Below, piece after piece: positions 11,778 through 19,639 of a stretch of DNA of 34,500 bases. Numbering within the stretch: position 1 is the first letter of the stretch; each line of letters opens with the position of its first letter. A model generated the notes under the pieces. That model had not been told where the DNA came from, did not search any database, and worked only from the letters and a program-made list of their open reading frames with translations. Origin of the DNA: Lentilactobacillus farraginis DSM 18382 = JCM 14108 (lineage in GTDB: Bacteria > Bacillota > Bacilli > Lactobacillales > Lactobacillaceae). Location of the stretch: the NCBI RefSeq assembly GCF_000583655.1, contig NZ_BAKI01000028.1:1-34500 (forward strand), read 5' to 3'. Both the position numbers and the translations under genes were made by a program.

Positions 11778-12620
11778 TCAAACAACAATTACACCACCGG
11801 CATAACCGATAAGTCCTAAAACAAAAAGGAGTAAAATTATCCAGATCGGCGTTACCCGAAGTCGAATCAGCCAAAGACACATCATGGTTAACAGCAGCGC
11901 TGCCAAAGCAGAAACATAAGCGTTTAACCATGCCATATGTTGAAATATATGGATTCGGCCTAAATCAAAGTCAACGCGGACCCACTTTGCAATAAAAACG
12001 CCAACCATGAACATGCCAAAGGCCGCAGAAGCTTTTGTAATGACTTTTAGGACGCCCGAACTAAACAGGTTAATAATATCCGTTCCCCGCGCGTAGCCGA
12101 GTTTCTGAGCCTGATAACGAAAGCTCAGTCGAAGACCGTTCCAAGCCACAAAAAACAAGATTGGCCCCCAGATACCATAACCGCTTAAAACGAGACTGGC
12201 CGCCAGTGCCGATAAAACCGGTCGAATGGTGCCGTTCCAAACTGGATCCCCAATACCGCCCAGTGGCCCCATCATAGCTGTTTTAACGGACGTAATCTCA
12301 CTGGTACTGATCGGCTTACCGGCAGCCTTTTGCTCCTCTAAGTTTAAAACCACCCCGGTAACAAGCGACTGCATAATTGGTGATGTGTTAAAAAATAATA
12401 AATGACGTTTCATTGCCGAAATTCGGTCCGCTTTATTCGGATAAAGCCGCTTAATCGCCGGTGACAAAATAAATGCGAAACCTAAATTCTGCATTCGCTC
12501 ATAATTCCACGATGCCTGTTCGAATCCCGAACGCCAAAAGATGCTGATAAAATCTCCCGGCTGGAGTTGCGGGTGCTGGTTTAAATTTTTTTGATGATTA
12601 TCAGTCAAGTGTTGTCCCAT
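11778..12620 (-). CDS. PTS mannose/fructose/sorbose-family component IID
   Basis: Membrane subunit that forms the sugar channel together with IIC. The N-terminal half has typical IID features: FISIFWRSGFEQASWNYERMQNLGFAFILSPAIKRLYP, then MMGPLGGIGDPVWNGTIRPV, which is highly characteristic of IID. The C-terminus is hydrophobic with several helices. The length of 280 residues is normal. It is last in the IIA-IIB-IIC-IID order, 17 bases after IIC. The sugar cannot be read from sequence; mannose, fructose, sorbose, amino sugars and similar hexoses are possible. Confidence 0.93.
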   Translation of the reverse strand: MGQHLTDNHQKNLNQHPQLQPGDFISIFWRSGFEQASWNYERMQNLGFAFILSPAIKRLYPNKADRISAMKRHLLFFNTSPIMQSLVTGVVLNLEEQKAAGKPISTSEITSVKTAMMGPLGGIGDPVWNGTIRPVLSALAASLVLSGYGIWGPILFFVAWNGLRLSFRYQAQKLGYARGTDIINLFSSGVLKVITKASAAFGMFMVGVFIAKWVRVDFDLGRIHIFQHMAWLNAYVSALAALLLTMMCLWLIRLRVTPIWIILLLFVLGLIGYAGGVIVV

Positions 12621-12637
12621 TGTTAGTTATCCATCCT

Positions 12638-13438
12638 CTATAGGTCATCCAATTCTTTGTCAAAGTCATCCTGTTCGTTCACATCACCACTGTCATTTGA
12701 AGAGTCAGGATGCCGACTTGAAAGCCAGATGTAAATAATCGTTAAGACCAAGCCAATAATGGTCAGAATAAAAATGTTCAGCCCGGAGGCAACTGCCAGC
12801 AAAAAGCCGCCCAGCAGCCACCACCAAAGATGCTTATCAATTGTCATATTCATAATAATGGCAAATCCAACCGCCGCCAACAAGCCGATCGAAACATCAA
12901 TACCGTTGGTTACGACAACGGGAACCTGATTGACCAGGTGATGAAGATAATGGGGACTGATCAGCATAATCAAAAGCGTCGGCATCAGAACCCGCAGCCC
13001 TTGAAAGCACAAACTCAAAAGATGTACCCGATTCATCTTTGACAGATTCCCCGCATTGGCAGCCCGATCCGCTTGATGAATGAATCTCACGATCCGTTTT
13101 CGCACAAAAACGTTTAAGATCTGACCAATTACAGCAAACGGAATTGCAAACGCAATCCCGTTTTTGATACTGATTGCAGCAGGCCCGCAAACCAATAGTG
13201 CAGCCACAACAGCCGGCAGTCCAATATCCGGCGCCACTGCAGCCCCGACGTTCATCCAGCCGATTGTAATCATCTGCAGCGTTGCTCCCAGCAGAATACC
13301 GCTGCCGACATTGCCAGTCGCCAAACCAACCAGCGTACAGGCAATTAAAGGCTGGAAAAGCTGCCATTCATCCAAAATACCATCCATACCAACAATAAAT
13401 GCAACTGCCAAAACCACCAAACCAGAAATTATTCCCAT
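12638..13438 (-). CDS. PTS mannose/fructose/sorbose-family component IIC
   Basis: Integral membrane sugar permease of the mannose-class PTS. The N-terminal segment (GIISGLVVLAVAF, then DGILDEWQLFQPLIACTLVGLATGN) and the segment GILLGATLQMITIGWMNVGAAVAPD are diagnostic of IIC. The remaining protein is a set of hydrophobic helices, ending in an acidic tail (SGDVNEQDDFDKELDDL). It has 266 residues. It lies 11 bases downstream of IIB and 17 bases upstream of IID. It is expected to interact with IID to form the membrane translocator. Confidence 0.93.
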   Translation of the reverse strand: MGIISGLVVLAVAFIVGMDGILDEWQLFQPLIACTLVGLATGNVGSGILLGATLQMITIGWMNVGAAVAPDIGLPAVVAALLVCGPAAISIKNGIAFAIPFAVIGQILNVFVRKRIVRFIHQADRAANAGNLSKMNRVHLLSLCFQGLRVLMPTLLIMLISPHYLHHLVNQVPVVVTNGIDVSIGLLAAVGFAIIMNMTIDKHLWWWLLGGFLLAVASGLNIFILTIIGLVLTIIYIWLSSRHPDSSNDSGDVNEQDDFDKELDDL

Positions 13439-13449
13439 TACTTTACCTT

Positions 13450-13962
13450 CTAATTAACTTTAAAGCCCTTCTTCTGAATTAAATTCAGCAAATCAATTTT
13501 CTTATCGGCCGGAATCTTTTGGGCCGTTACTTCCAGATGAAAGTCATTGACGAGTGTTTGGATCTGCTTGGCAATCCTGTCGTTCATCGCAACCGCATCC
13601 GTAATCATTGTCATTTCATCTTCATACGCAATACTGCCAACGTTGATTCCGATTTGACTGAAGTCTATGCCACCCTCGGCAAGTCGCAGCATATCGCCAA
13701 CGTTTTCAGTCAATAACAATGTCTTAAACGAGTCAAAGCGACTATCAAAATAAGCTCGAATCATTTTATTTACCGAGACAACATTTGCCCGAACACCTGG
13801 TGGTGCCACCTGCGTAATTAGTGTTTTTCTCAAATCATCTTTTGCTGCTGTATCCGAAACAACCATAATTCGGTTAGGCTTAACAAATCGGGTCCAAAAA
13901 GTAGCCACTTGGCCATGCAGCAGTCGACTATCAATCCTAGCCAAACGAATTTCCATTGTCAT
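13450..13962 (-). CDS. PTS mannose/fructose/sorbose-family component IIB
   Basis: Cytoplasmic subunit that passes phosphate from IIA to the incoming sugar. The phosphorylated His is His16 in the diagnostic IDSRLLHGQV. The next conserved element is RIMVVSDTAAKDD, and the length of 170 residues is standard. It starts at an ATG overlapping the IIA stop codon (ATGA), with GGGGAGGATC seven bases upstream, which indicates translational coupling. Confidence 0.94.
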   Translation of the reverse strand: MTMEIRLARIDSRLLHGQVATFWTRFVKPNRIMVVSDTAAKDDLRKTLITQVAPPGVRANVVSVNKMIRAYFDSRFDSFKTLLLTENVGDMLRLAEGGIDFSQIGINVGSIAYEDEMTMITDAVAMNDRIAKQIQTLVNDFHLEVTAQKIPADKKIDLLNLIQKKGFKVN

Positions 13963-14393
13963 AACAGATCCTCCCCATTGTCCGTAGTCGGTACTTTAAA
14001 CTGTTTAATCGTTGTCAAAGCAACTTCATTCAAATGGTCAACTACTTTGGACAATGGCTGATCTTTAACCATGTAAGCTTCCAAGACCAATGGTAAATTA
14101 ACACCGGCTATCAAAGCAAGGTGGCCAATGTCCCCTGCAACCAGCTTGGCTGCTGCATTAAACGGTGAACCGCCCCACAAATCCGTTAAAATCAACACAT
14201 CTTTACCGGAAAAAGAATCAAGCGCCGCCTTGAATTTAGCATCAAGCGTATCAATACCGTCATTAGGCGCCAATGTGACTGCCGTTACCCCGGTTTGTTT
14301 ACCAGCGATCATTTCGGCACTGTTCATCAAAGCACCTGCTAATTGCCCATGACCCGCAATAATAATCGAAACCACGTTCATCACCATCCCCAT
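13959..14393 (-). CDS. PTS mannose/fructose/sorbose-family component IIA
   Basis: Cytoplasmic subunit phosphorylated by HPr on the His of IIIAGHGQLAGA (His15 counted from the first Met). The later block VLILTDLWGGSPFNAA is the other family signature. It has 144 residues from the first ATG, but the ATG at 14381 has a better, though weak, purine-rich GGGGATGGTG upstream and gives the usual MNVVSIII start, so 140 residues is more likely. It is first of the four PTS genes, about 50 bases after the HAD phosphatase gene. Confidence 0.93.
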   Translation of the reverse strand: MGMVMNVVSIIIAGHGQLAGALMNSAEMIAGKQTGVTAVTLAPNDGIDTLDAKFKAALDSFSGKDVLILTDLWGGSPFNAAAKLVAGDIGHLALIAGVNLPLVLEAYMVKDQPLSKVVDHLNEVALTTIKQFKVPTTDNGEDLL

Positions 14394-14445
14394 TATTTTT
14401 TATCAAGCTGCACAATTACTGCTGAGATTAGGAACCCATTTAATT

Positions 14446-15081
14446 CTACTTAAAATCCGTCGACAAATTGACCGACAAAATATCAGTCGGCCGTTTAAAG
14501 TTATAATCGCTGTCAGCAAGCGCACCTGTTTTGGCAGTCCGCCATCCAGCCAAGCCAAAGGCAACGTGAGCCGCGTGGGCCGCTTGTAAGTCATAAACCG
14601 TATCGCCAATGTAGATCGTCGTTTGCGGATCGGCTGATAATTTTTCCACCCCTTTTAAAATCAGATCCGGTGCAGGTTTTCCGTGCTTAATTTCGTTTGA
14701 AAAAACAAACGTGTCAAAATAATCATCCAACCCAAACCTAGTCACGTCCCGATGAAACTCACTCTCAATTTTTGACGTCGCAATTGCCAATCGATTGTTT
14801 GGATCCGCGTGTAGTTTTGCCAAGGTCTCGATAATCCCATCATAGACCCGCGCCTCATTCAGATAGTTTTTAATTTGGCCAAACCACTGCTTTTGAACGG
14901 CCGTTACTTCTTGGACCCCTAATATCTTTAAGGCATCGCTGGCCGTAATGCCAAACACCTTCTCAACATCCTGATAAGTTACATCGTAACCATTGGACCG
15001 TAGTGTTTTTAGCAATGGTAGCATGTACATCTTCTCTGTATCAATCAACGTGCCATCAACGTCAAAAATATAATAATTCAT
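14446..15081 (-). CDS. HAD-superfamily hydrolase (phosphoglycolate phosphatase/beta-PGM-like)
   Basis: A 211-residue haloacid dehalogenase-type phosphatase or phosphomutase. Motif I is FDVDGTLID, with the nucleophile Asp7 and acid/base Asp9. Motif II is the Ser/Thr in IATSKIE, the motif III Lys is in HGKPAPDLIL, and motif IV is IYIGDTVYDLQAA. An alpha-helical cap follows motif I. It precedes the mannose-class PTS genes on the same strand, so it may dephosphorylate or isomerise the sugar phosphate made by that PTS; this is inference from position. AAGGGAGAG lies upstream of its ATG. Confidence 0.86.
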   Translation of the reverse strand: MNYYIFDVDGTLIDTEKMYMLPLLKTLRSNGYDVTYQDVEKVFGITASDALKILGVQEVTAVQKQWFGQIKNYLNEARVYDGIIETLAKLHADPNNRLAIATSKIESEFHRDVTRFGLDDYFDTFVFSNEIKHGKPAPDLILKGVEKLSADPQTTIYIGDTVYDLQAAHAAHVAFGLAGWRTAKTGALADSDYNFKRPTDILSVNLSTDFK

Positions 15082-15215
15082 TTGTCCGCCAACTCTCCCT
15101 TAAATTCAATTCTCTTTTCTCTCTTCCAACATAACTCGAACCAGTCGAATCGGCAATCAAAACAACAAATTAAATGACAATTCAACTTTGAGCTTTTCCT
15201 CACAAGCTTCACATG

Positions 15216-15257
15216 AAAAAAGTTCGACTCACTACTGAAAAGTAATGACCCGAACTT
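15216..15257 (-). terminator. Terminator after tRNA-Leu
   Basis: Read on the minus strand: AAGTTCG, then GTCATTACT paired with AGTAGTGAG around TTTC, then CGAACTT with a T-run to 15216. It is a strong intrinsic terminator five bases after the tRNA. Confidence 0.85.
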
Positions 15258-15262
15258 AGATA

Positions 15263-15348
15263 TGCGGCCAAGAAGATTCGAACTTCCACCGGGATAATTC
15301 CCGACAAGATCCTTAATCTTGCGCGTCTGCCAATTCCGCCATGGCCGC
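15263..15348 (-). tRNA. tRNA-Leu (anticodon AAG)
   Basis: An 86-base class II tRNA: acceptor GCGGCCA/TGGCCGC plus A73, D-arm GGCGGAATTGGCAGACGC, anticodon stem CAAGA/TCTTG enclosing TTAAGGA (anticodon AAG, reads CUU), a long variable arm GTCGGGAATTATCCCGGT, and the T-arm with GTTCGAATC. CCA is not encoded. The A at position 34 is unusual among bacterial tRNAs outside Arg-ACG. Confidence 0.95.
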
Positions 15349-15361
15349 ATCAACGAATAAA

Positions 15362-15390
15362 ATTATAACAAAAATCCCAGACGTTGACAA
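15362..15390 (-). promoter_or_regulatory. Promoter of tRNA-Leu
   Basis: On the minus strand TTGTCA (15385-15390) and TATAAT (15362-15367) are separated by exactly 17 bases. The -10 box ends 13 bases before the mature tRNA. Confidence 0.8.
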
Positions 15391-15450
15391 TCTCTTTTTT
15401 TAAAAGAGTCCGAATTTCTCATATTTTATCCGTTTATTGCTCATAAAATC

Positions 15451-16329
15451 TTATTCACCGCGAACCGTTGCCCCCTGCTCGTCAACCGCCAATAATCTTA
15501 AACTGCCATTTAAATTTTTCTCCTGCAATTCAATTCTCAATTGAGTCAACGTTGATTTATCGCCAAGCGTGACCACGGTTGGTCCGGCGCCTGATAAATA
15601 AGTGCCGTGAATGTCAAGTGTATGGGCCGTTTCTCTGATAATCGACATTTCCGGAACCAAATCTTTACGATAGGGCTCATGAAATTGATCGTTTTCGACC
15701 AGGGAAACAGCTTTATCAAACTGTCCCTGAGCCACCAAAGCAATAAAAACATTTTCCCGGCTGCTGGCCCTAACGGCAGTTGGATAATCAATTGTCTTGG
15801 GTAATTTTTTTCGGCTTTCAACTTCACTCAACCCATCCGGGCGGATATATACCAATGCATGAATATCGGGCAACGTCAATTTAGTCGCCAGAACGTTCCG
15901 ACCATCAAACGTCGACACCGCCATACCGCCAAGAATAGCGGCCGATACGTTTTCGGGATGGCCTTCAAAATCAGCCCCCAATGTCAACTGTTCTTCAATC
16001 GGCCAATTATGATTTCCGAGCGCGTTGGCAATTTTAATTCCTGCCACTACCGCAGTCGTACTCGATCCCAATCCATGCGCGATCGGCACATCTGAGATCA
16101 CAGTTAATTGATGTGGGTGAATATCCGGATCCACCTTTAAAATTGTTTGGACAATTAAATTACGCTCATCTGTTGGAATATCACTTCCCAACGCATGATT
16201 AACCTTCCACTGATCCGTCTGTTCCTCGACAATCACCGTATAGTACATATGAAACGCAATTCCAACTGAATCCATACCTGAACCGACGTTTGCTGAAGTA
16301 GCCGGTACACGAACAATAATCTTAGCCAT
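15451..16329 (-). CDS. thrB: Homoserine kinase
   Basis: A GHMP-family kinase that phosphorylates L-homoserine to O-phosphohomoserine in threonine synthesis. The N-terminal substrate motif is VPATSANVGSGMDSVGIA, the GHMP ATP loop is IAHGLGSSTTAVVAG (at about 85-97), and the C-terminal SGAGPTVVTLG is present. It has 292 residues from the second of two adjacent ATGs, chosen because AAGGAGG lies seven bases before it and only four before the first. The usual partners hom and thrC are not in the window; it follows tex and sprT instead. Confidence 0.93.
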   Translation of the reverse strand: MAKIIVRVPATSANVGSGMDSVGIAFHMYYTVIVEEQTDQWKVNHALGSDIPTDERNLIVQTILKVDPDIHPHQLTVISDVPIAHGLGSSTTAVVAGIKIANALGNHNWPIEEQLTLGADFEGHPENVSAAILGGMAVSTFDGRNVLATKLTLPDIHALVYIRPDGLSEVESRKKLPKTIDYPTAVRASSRENVFIALVAQGQFDKAVSLVENDQFHEPYRKDLVPEMSIIRETAHTLDIHGTYLSGAGPTVVTLGDKSTLTQLRIELQEKNLNGSLRLLAVDEQGATVRGE

Positions 16330-16394
16330 CATACGACCTCCTTACATATCTTCAACTCTCAATTCAATTTATCGATAAAATTCGACCATTATGC

Positions 16395-16862
16395 TCAACC
16401 ATTTGCCGAAATCAATTTCAACTTCCCACGACAGCGGCCGCAAACATATTTTTGAATATTAATCCGTCGCTGCCGCCGATATGTTAAACCACAATGCGTA
16501 CAGCCATATACATATTTGGCTACTTTCGGTGCCTGAGGAGAAATCCCGGCAACCCGCGGCGCATACCGCAAACCGCCAACTGCTTTTAAAAGCTGCTTAA
16601 ATTCCTTAGTGTTATGTTTTCCTGAGTAACCTGCCAAATGTAGATGATAGTGACACAGTTCATGTTTAATAACACCCTCTAAAACTGTCTTAGAAGACAT
16701 ATCAGCCATCTTAGGATTGATATCAATGTTGTGCGTCTCAAGATGATACCGGCCGCCAGTGGTTCTAAGACGACCGTTAAAATAAGCCCGGTGCAAAAAC
16801 GGTTTGGCAAAAAATCGAAGTGAGATTTTTTCTACTAATTGCTGCAATTGTTGATCCGTCAC
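16395..16862 (-). CDS. SprT-family zinc metalloprotease-like protein
   Basis: A 155-residue protein with the zincin motif HELCHYHLH (His67, Glu68, His71) followed by a C-terminal zinc ribbon with C121/C124 and C141/C144. This is the SprT-like architecture of B. subtilis YdcK. Relatives cleave or bind DNA-associated proteins in eukaryotes (Spartan), but the bacterial role is not settled. It starts at GTG with AAAGGA upstream. It lies 24 bases after tex, a pairing conserved in Bacilli. Confidence 0.9.
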   Translation of the reverse strand: MTDQQLQQLVEKISLRFFAKPFLHRAYFNGRLRTTGGRYHLETHNIDINPKMADMSSKTVLEGVIKHELCHYHLHLAGYSGKHNTKEFKQLLKAVGGLRYAPRVAGISPQAPKVAKYVYGCTHCGLTYRRQRRINIQKYVCGRCRGKLKLISANG

Positions 16863-16886
16863 AATAAATCCTTTCCGAAACGACAG

Positions 16887-19054
16887 CTAATCTTTGGGCG
16901 CAATCATCGATAATTGAATTCGATGCCGATCAGCATCAACCGAATCAATCCAAACGGTAACAATATCGCCTACTGAAACCAGCTTACCAGGATCCCTCAC
17001 AAACTTCTTACGCATTTTGGAGATATGAACCAGGCCATCCTGCTTGACGCCAATGTCCACAAAAGCACCAAAATCAACAACGTTGCGAACAGTTCCCTGG
17101 AGTTGCATCCCCGGTTTAAGATCCGCCATCGTCAGCACTTCTTTTTTCAGCAGCGGTGCCGGCATATCATCCCGCAAGTCACGGCCGGGTGTCTCAACGC
17201 CTTTAATAATGTCCGCCAGCGTTGCTGCTCCCACGCCAATTGTTTTGGCTGCTGCCGAAACATCCAGCCCGACTAATTTTTTAGTGACAACCGGTTTTCC
17301 CAAATCGGCTGTTGACAACTGATAACGGGTAAGCAGGGCCGTTGCCGCCGGATAACTTTCCGGATGGATATCCGTGTTATCCAATGGATTATCCCCGTTA
17401 ATAATCCGCAGAAAACCGACAGCCTGTTCAAACGCCTTAGGTCCCAACCGGGGCACCTTCTTTAATTCATTGCGATCAATAAATTGACCGGCTTCATTTC
17501 GAAACTTAACAATGTTATCAGCCGTTGATTTAGTTAAGCCTGAAATATGCACCAGCAATTCGGGACTGGCCGTATTTAGATTTACACCAACCCGATTAAC
17601 CGCGGTTTCAACAACCTGATCCAATTTTTCAGCCAACTGCTTTTGTGGAACGTCATGTTGGTACTGCCCTACGCCGATTGACTGCGGATCAATTTTAACC
17701 AGTTCTGCCAAAGGATCTTGGATCCGACGGGCAATACTGACAGCCGAGCGTTGCTCAACGCTGAAATCGGGAAATTCTTCGCGGGCAACTTTACTTGCTG
17801 AATAAACCGACGCGCCGGCCTCATTCACAATTACGTAATAAACCGGCGACTGCAATTTTTTGATAGCTTTGGCAACAAATTGTTCTGATTCCCGACTGGC
17901 AGTCCCGTTACCGATTGCGATCATTTCAACGTGATTTTTATTAATAAAATCAATAAATAACCCTTCGGCAGCTTTTCGTTTGGCTTCGCTGGCCGGTTTA
18001 TGCGGATAGATAACCGTTTTATCCAGATATTTACCATTGGCATCTACAACCGCTAATTTACAGCCCGTCCGATAAGCCGGATCAAATCCCATTACAATCC
18101 GCCCCTTCAACGGTGCCTGCATCAACAGGTTATATAGATTTTTGCCAAAAACATCGATAGCGTGGACAGCCGCTTTCTCACTGAGTGTCTTTCGGATCTC
18201 ACGCTCAATTGCGGGACCGATAAATCGCTGGTAACCGTCCAAAGCCGCCGTTCGAACAATGTCGGCCGCCAAACCGGTATGTTTACCAACCATGTTGGAT
18301 GTCAGATACCAGTCTATCGGCGCTTCATTCACCGTAATTTTAACGTTTAAAATTCCTTCCTTTTCACCCCGGTTAACTGCCAATATTCGATATGACGGCA
18401 CTTCTCTGACCGACTGGGAAAAATCATAATATTGCTGGTAAGTCGCGGCTTCGTCTTTTTGCTTGGCGCCCCGCTTCACTTTGGTCGTTAAGACGCCATA
18501 ACGATTGGTATGCTGCCGAATCCACTTACGGAAGTCGGCACTGTCGCCAACCTCTTCGGCGATAATTTCATGAATGCCGTCAATAACCGCTTGCCGATCG
18601 GTAAGTTCCTTTTGTGGATCCACCGATTGCTGAATCTTTTCTTCTAATTGTGGGTCAAACTTAATGGCAGCTTTGGCCAGGGGAAGCAAGCCCTTCTCCT
18701 TGGCGATGGTTGCTTGGTCCTTCTTTTTTGTTTGTACGGTAAGTAAAGGTCCTCAACCTGCTGCAGCACATTTGCGGCTTCAATCTGCCCCTTAAGTTTA
18801 GGTGTCAACGCATGCTGTTCGGCAATCATCTTAAGGACTTCATCTTTTCGCTTTTCCAACGTTTGAATCCGATGCGCAGCAGCCTGGATATCCCTGATTT
18901 CAACTTCATCCAGATTCGATGTCCGTTCTTTTCGATACCTGGCAATGAAAGGGACCGTGTCCCCCTCATCAAGCAATTTTAACGTTTCAGCAATTTGCTT
19001 AACCCGAATTTTCGGTAAATCGTGCTGTATTTTTTCAGCAAGCGTTGTCTCCAT
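16887..19054 (-). CDS. tex: Tex-family RNA-binding transcriptional accessory protein (frameshifted by one missing base)
   Basis: Tex proteins bind nucleic acid and are linked to transcription and RNA turnover. In order: the N-terminal helical HTH region, a YqgF/RuvX-like domain (IVMGFDPAYRTGCKLAVVD), helix-hairpin-helix repeats (VGVNLNTASPELL, then KVPRLGPKAFEQAVGFLRI), and a C-terminal S1 domain (GTVRNVVDFGAFVDIGVKQDGLVHIS). The frame breaks at about 18713; restoring a G in AAG-GCA rejoins KQKRRTKATIAKEKGLLPLAKAA. The full length is then about 722 residues, normal for the family. GAGGTGG lies eight bases before the ATG at 19054, which is preferred over the GTG at 19066. Confidence 0.92.
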
Positions 19055-19087
19055 GAAATAATCCACCTCGTTATTAATCTAGTCTTT

Positions 19088-19093
19088 ATTATA
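19088..19093 (-). promoter_or_regulatory. Candidate -10 box for tex
   Basis: TATAAT on the minus strand, 33 bases before the tex ATG. A weak CTTATT lies 17 bases upstream. A TGTGG-AGG-CCACA palindrome (about 19097-19109) sits in the spacer and could be an operator. Confidence 0.4.
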
Positions 19094-19126
19094 TCATGTG
19101 GCCTCCACAAAATAAGCGCATCAATT

Positions 19127-19163
19127 AAAAGAGGCCGGGTAAATAAATTTCCCCGAACCTCTT
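19127..19163 (-). terminator. Terminator after the ATPase operon
   Basis: On the minus strand AAGAGG-TTCGGGG and CCCGG-CCTCTTTT pair with a one-base bulge around an A/T-rich loop. It lies downstream of the small protein at 19185. Confidence 0.65.
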
Positions 19164-19184
19164 CTCAATGATTGACTGCCTGCT

Positions 19185-19616
19185 TTACAGTAGTCCCATA
19201 ATTCTCGTTGTTACGTCCGAAACTTTGGCAATGTGGGCTTCCTGATCCTTTTCAGCTTGATTGAATTGATCAGTGTTAATACTTCCAGCCTCGGCATCAA
19301 GACTGTCAGTCATCGCCTGGCAGGCTGCCGCATAATCTGCGTAGGCTCGTACCAGCAGTTTGTGTTTGCCCAGTACTTTAACCGGAACGGGTGCCTGTTC
19401 AAGCTTGGTCACATTATCCTTGTATTTGTCGGTTCCGGCTTGGAAATGAGCCTTAATGCGAGCAAGCTGATCCGTGCCAAGATCAGCAACCGTCCCATCA
19501 TCAATTGTCTTTCTGAGAATTTCATAATCGGCATTTAAATCCTCTCCGTTTGTCTGGGTTGCATCAATGATATCCGAAACAACTTTGGCATACCTTCTTA
19601 AATCTTGTGGTTTCAA
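19185..19616 (-). CDS. Small helical protein of unknown function in the P-type ATPase operon
   Basis: I do not recognise a named family. The protein is about 143 residues if started at the TTG at 19616, which has GGGGG eight bases upstream; an upstream in-frame TTG at 19631 would give 148 but has no ribosome binding site. It is soluble, without signal peptide or membrane segment, and is expected to be almost fully alpha-helical, with heptad-like stretches such as LARIKAHFQAGTDKYKDNVTKLEQA. No metal-binding Cys or His cluster is visible. It starts 24 bases after the ATPase stop, so it shares the manganese riboswitch and may support metal or envelope stress functions (inference). Confidence 0.7.
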   Translation of the reverse strand: MKPQDLRRYAKVVSDIIDATQTNGEDLNADYEILRKTIDDGTVADLGTDQLARIKAHFQAGTDKYKDNVTKLEQAPVPVKVLGKHKLLVRAYADYAAACQAMTDSLDAEAGSINTDQFNQAEKDQEAHIAKVSDVTTRIMGLL

Positions 19617-19639
19617 AAAGAAAGCCCCCAATTAAAATT

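Noticed and set aside
12897-13367. 156-codon minus-strand frame rich in Cys, Gly and Ser
   Set aside because: It is an out-of-frame shadow of the PTS IIC gene; the composition is an artefact of hydrophobic codons read in another frame.
15078-15353. Open reading frame of 91 codons on the minus strand
   Set aside because: It runs through the whole tRNA-Leu gene and its terminator; translated tRNA sequence explains its start.
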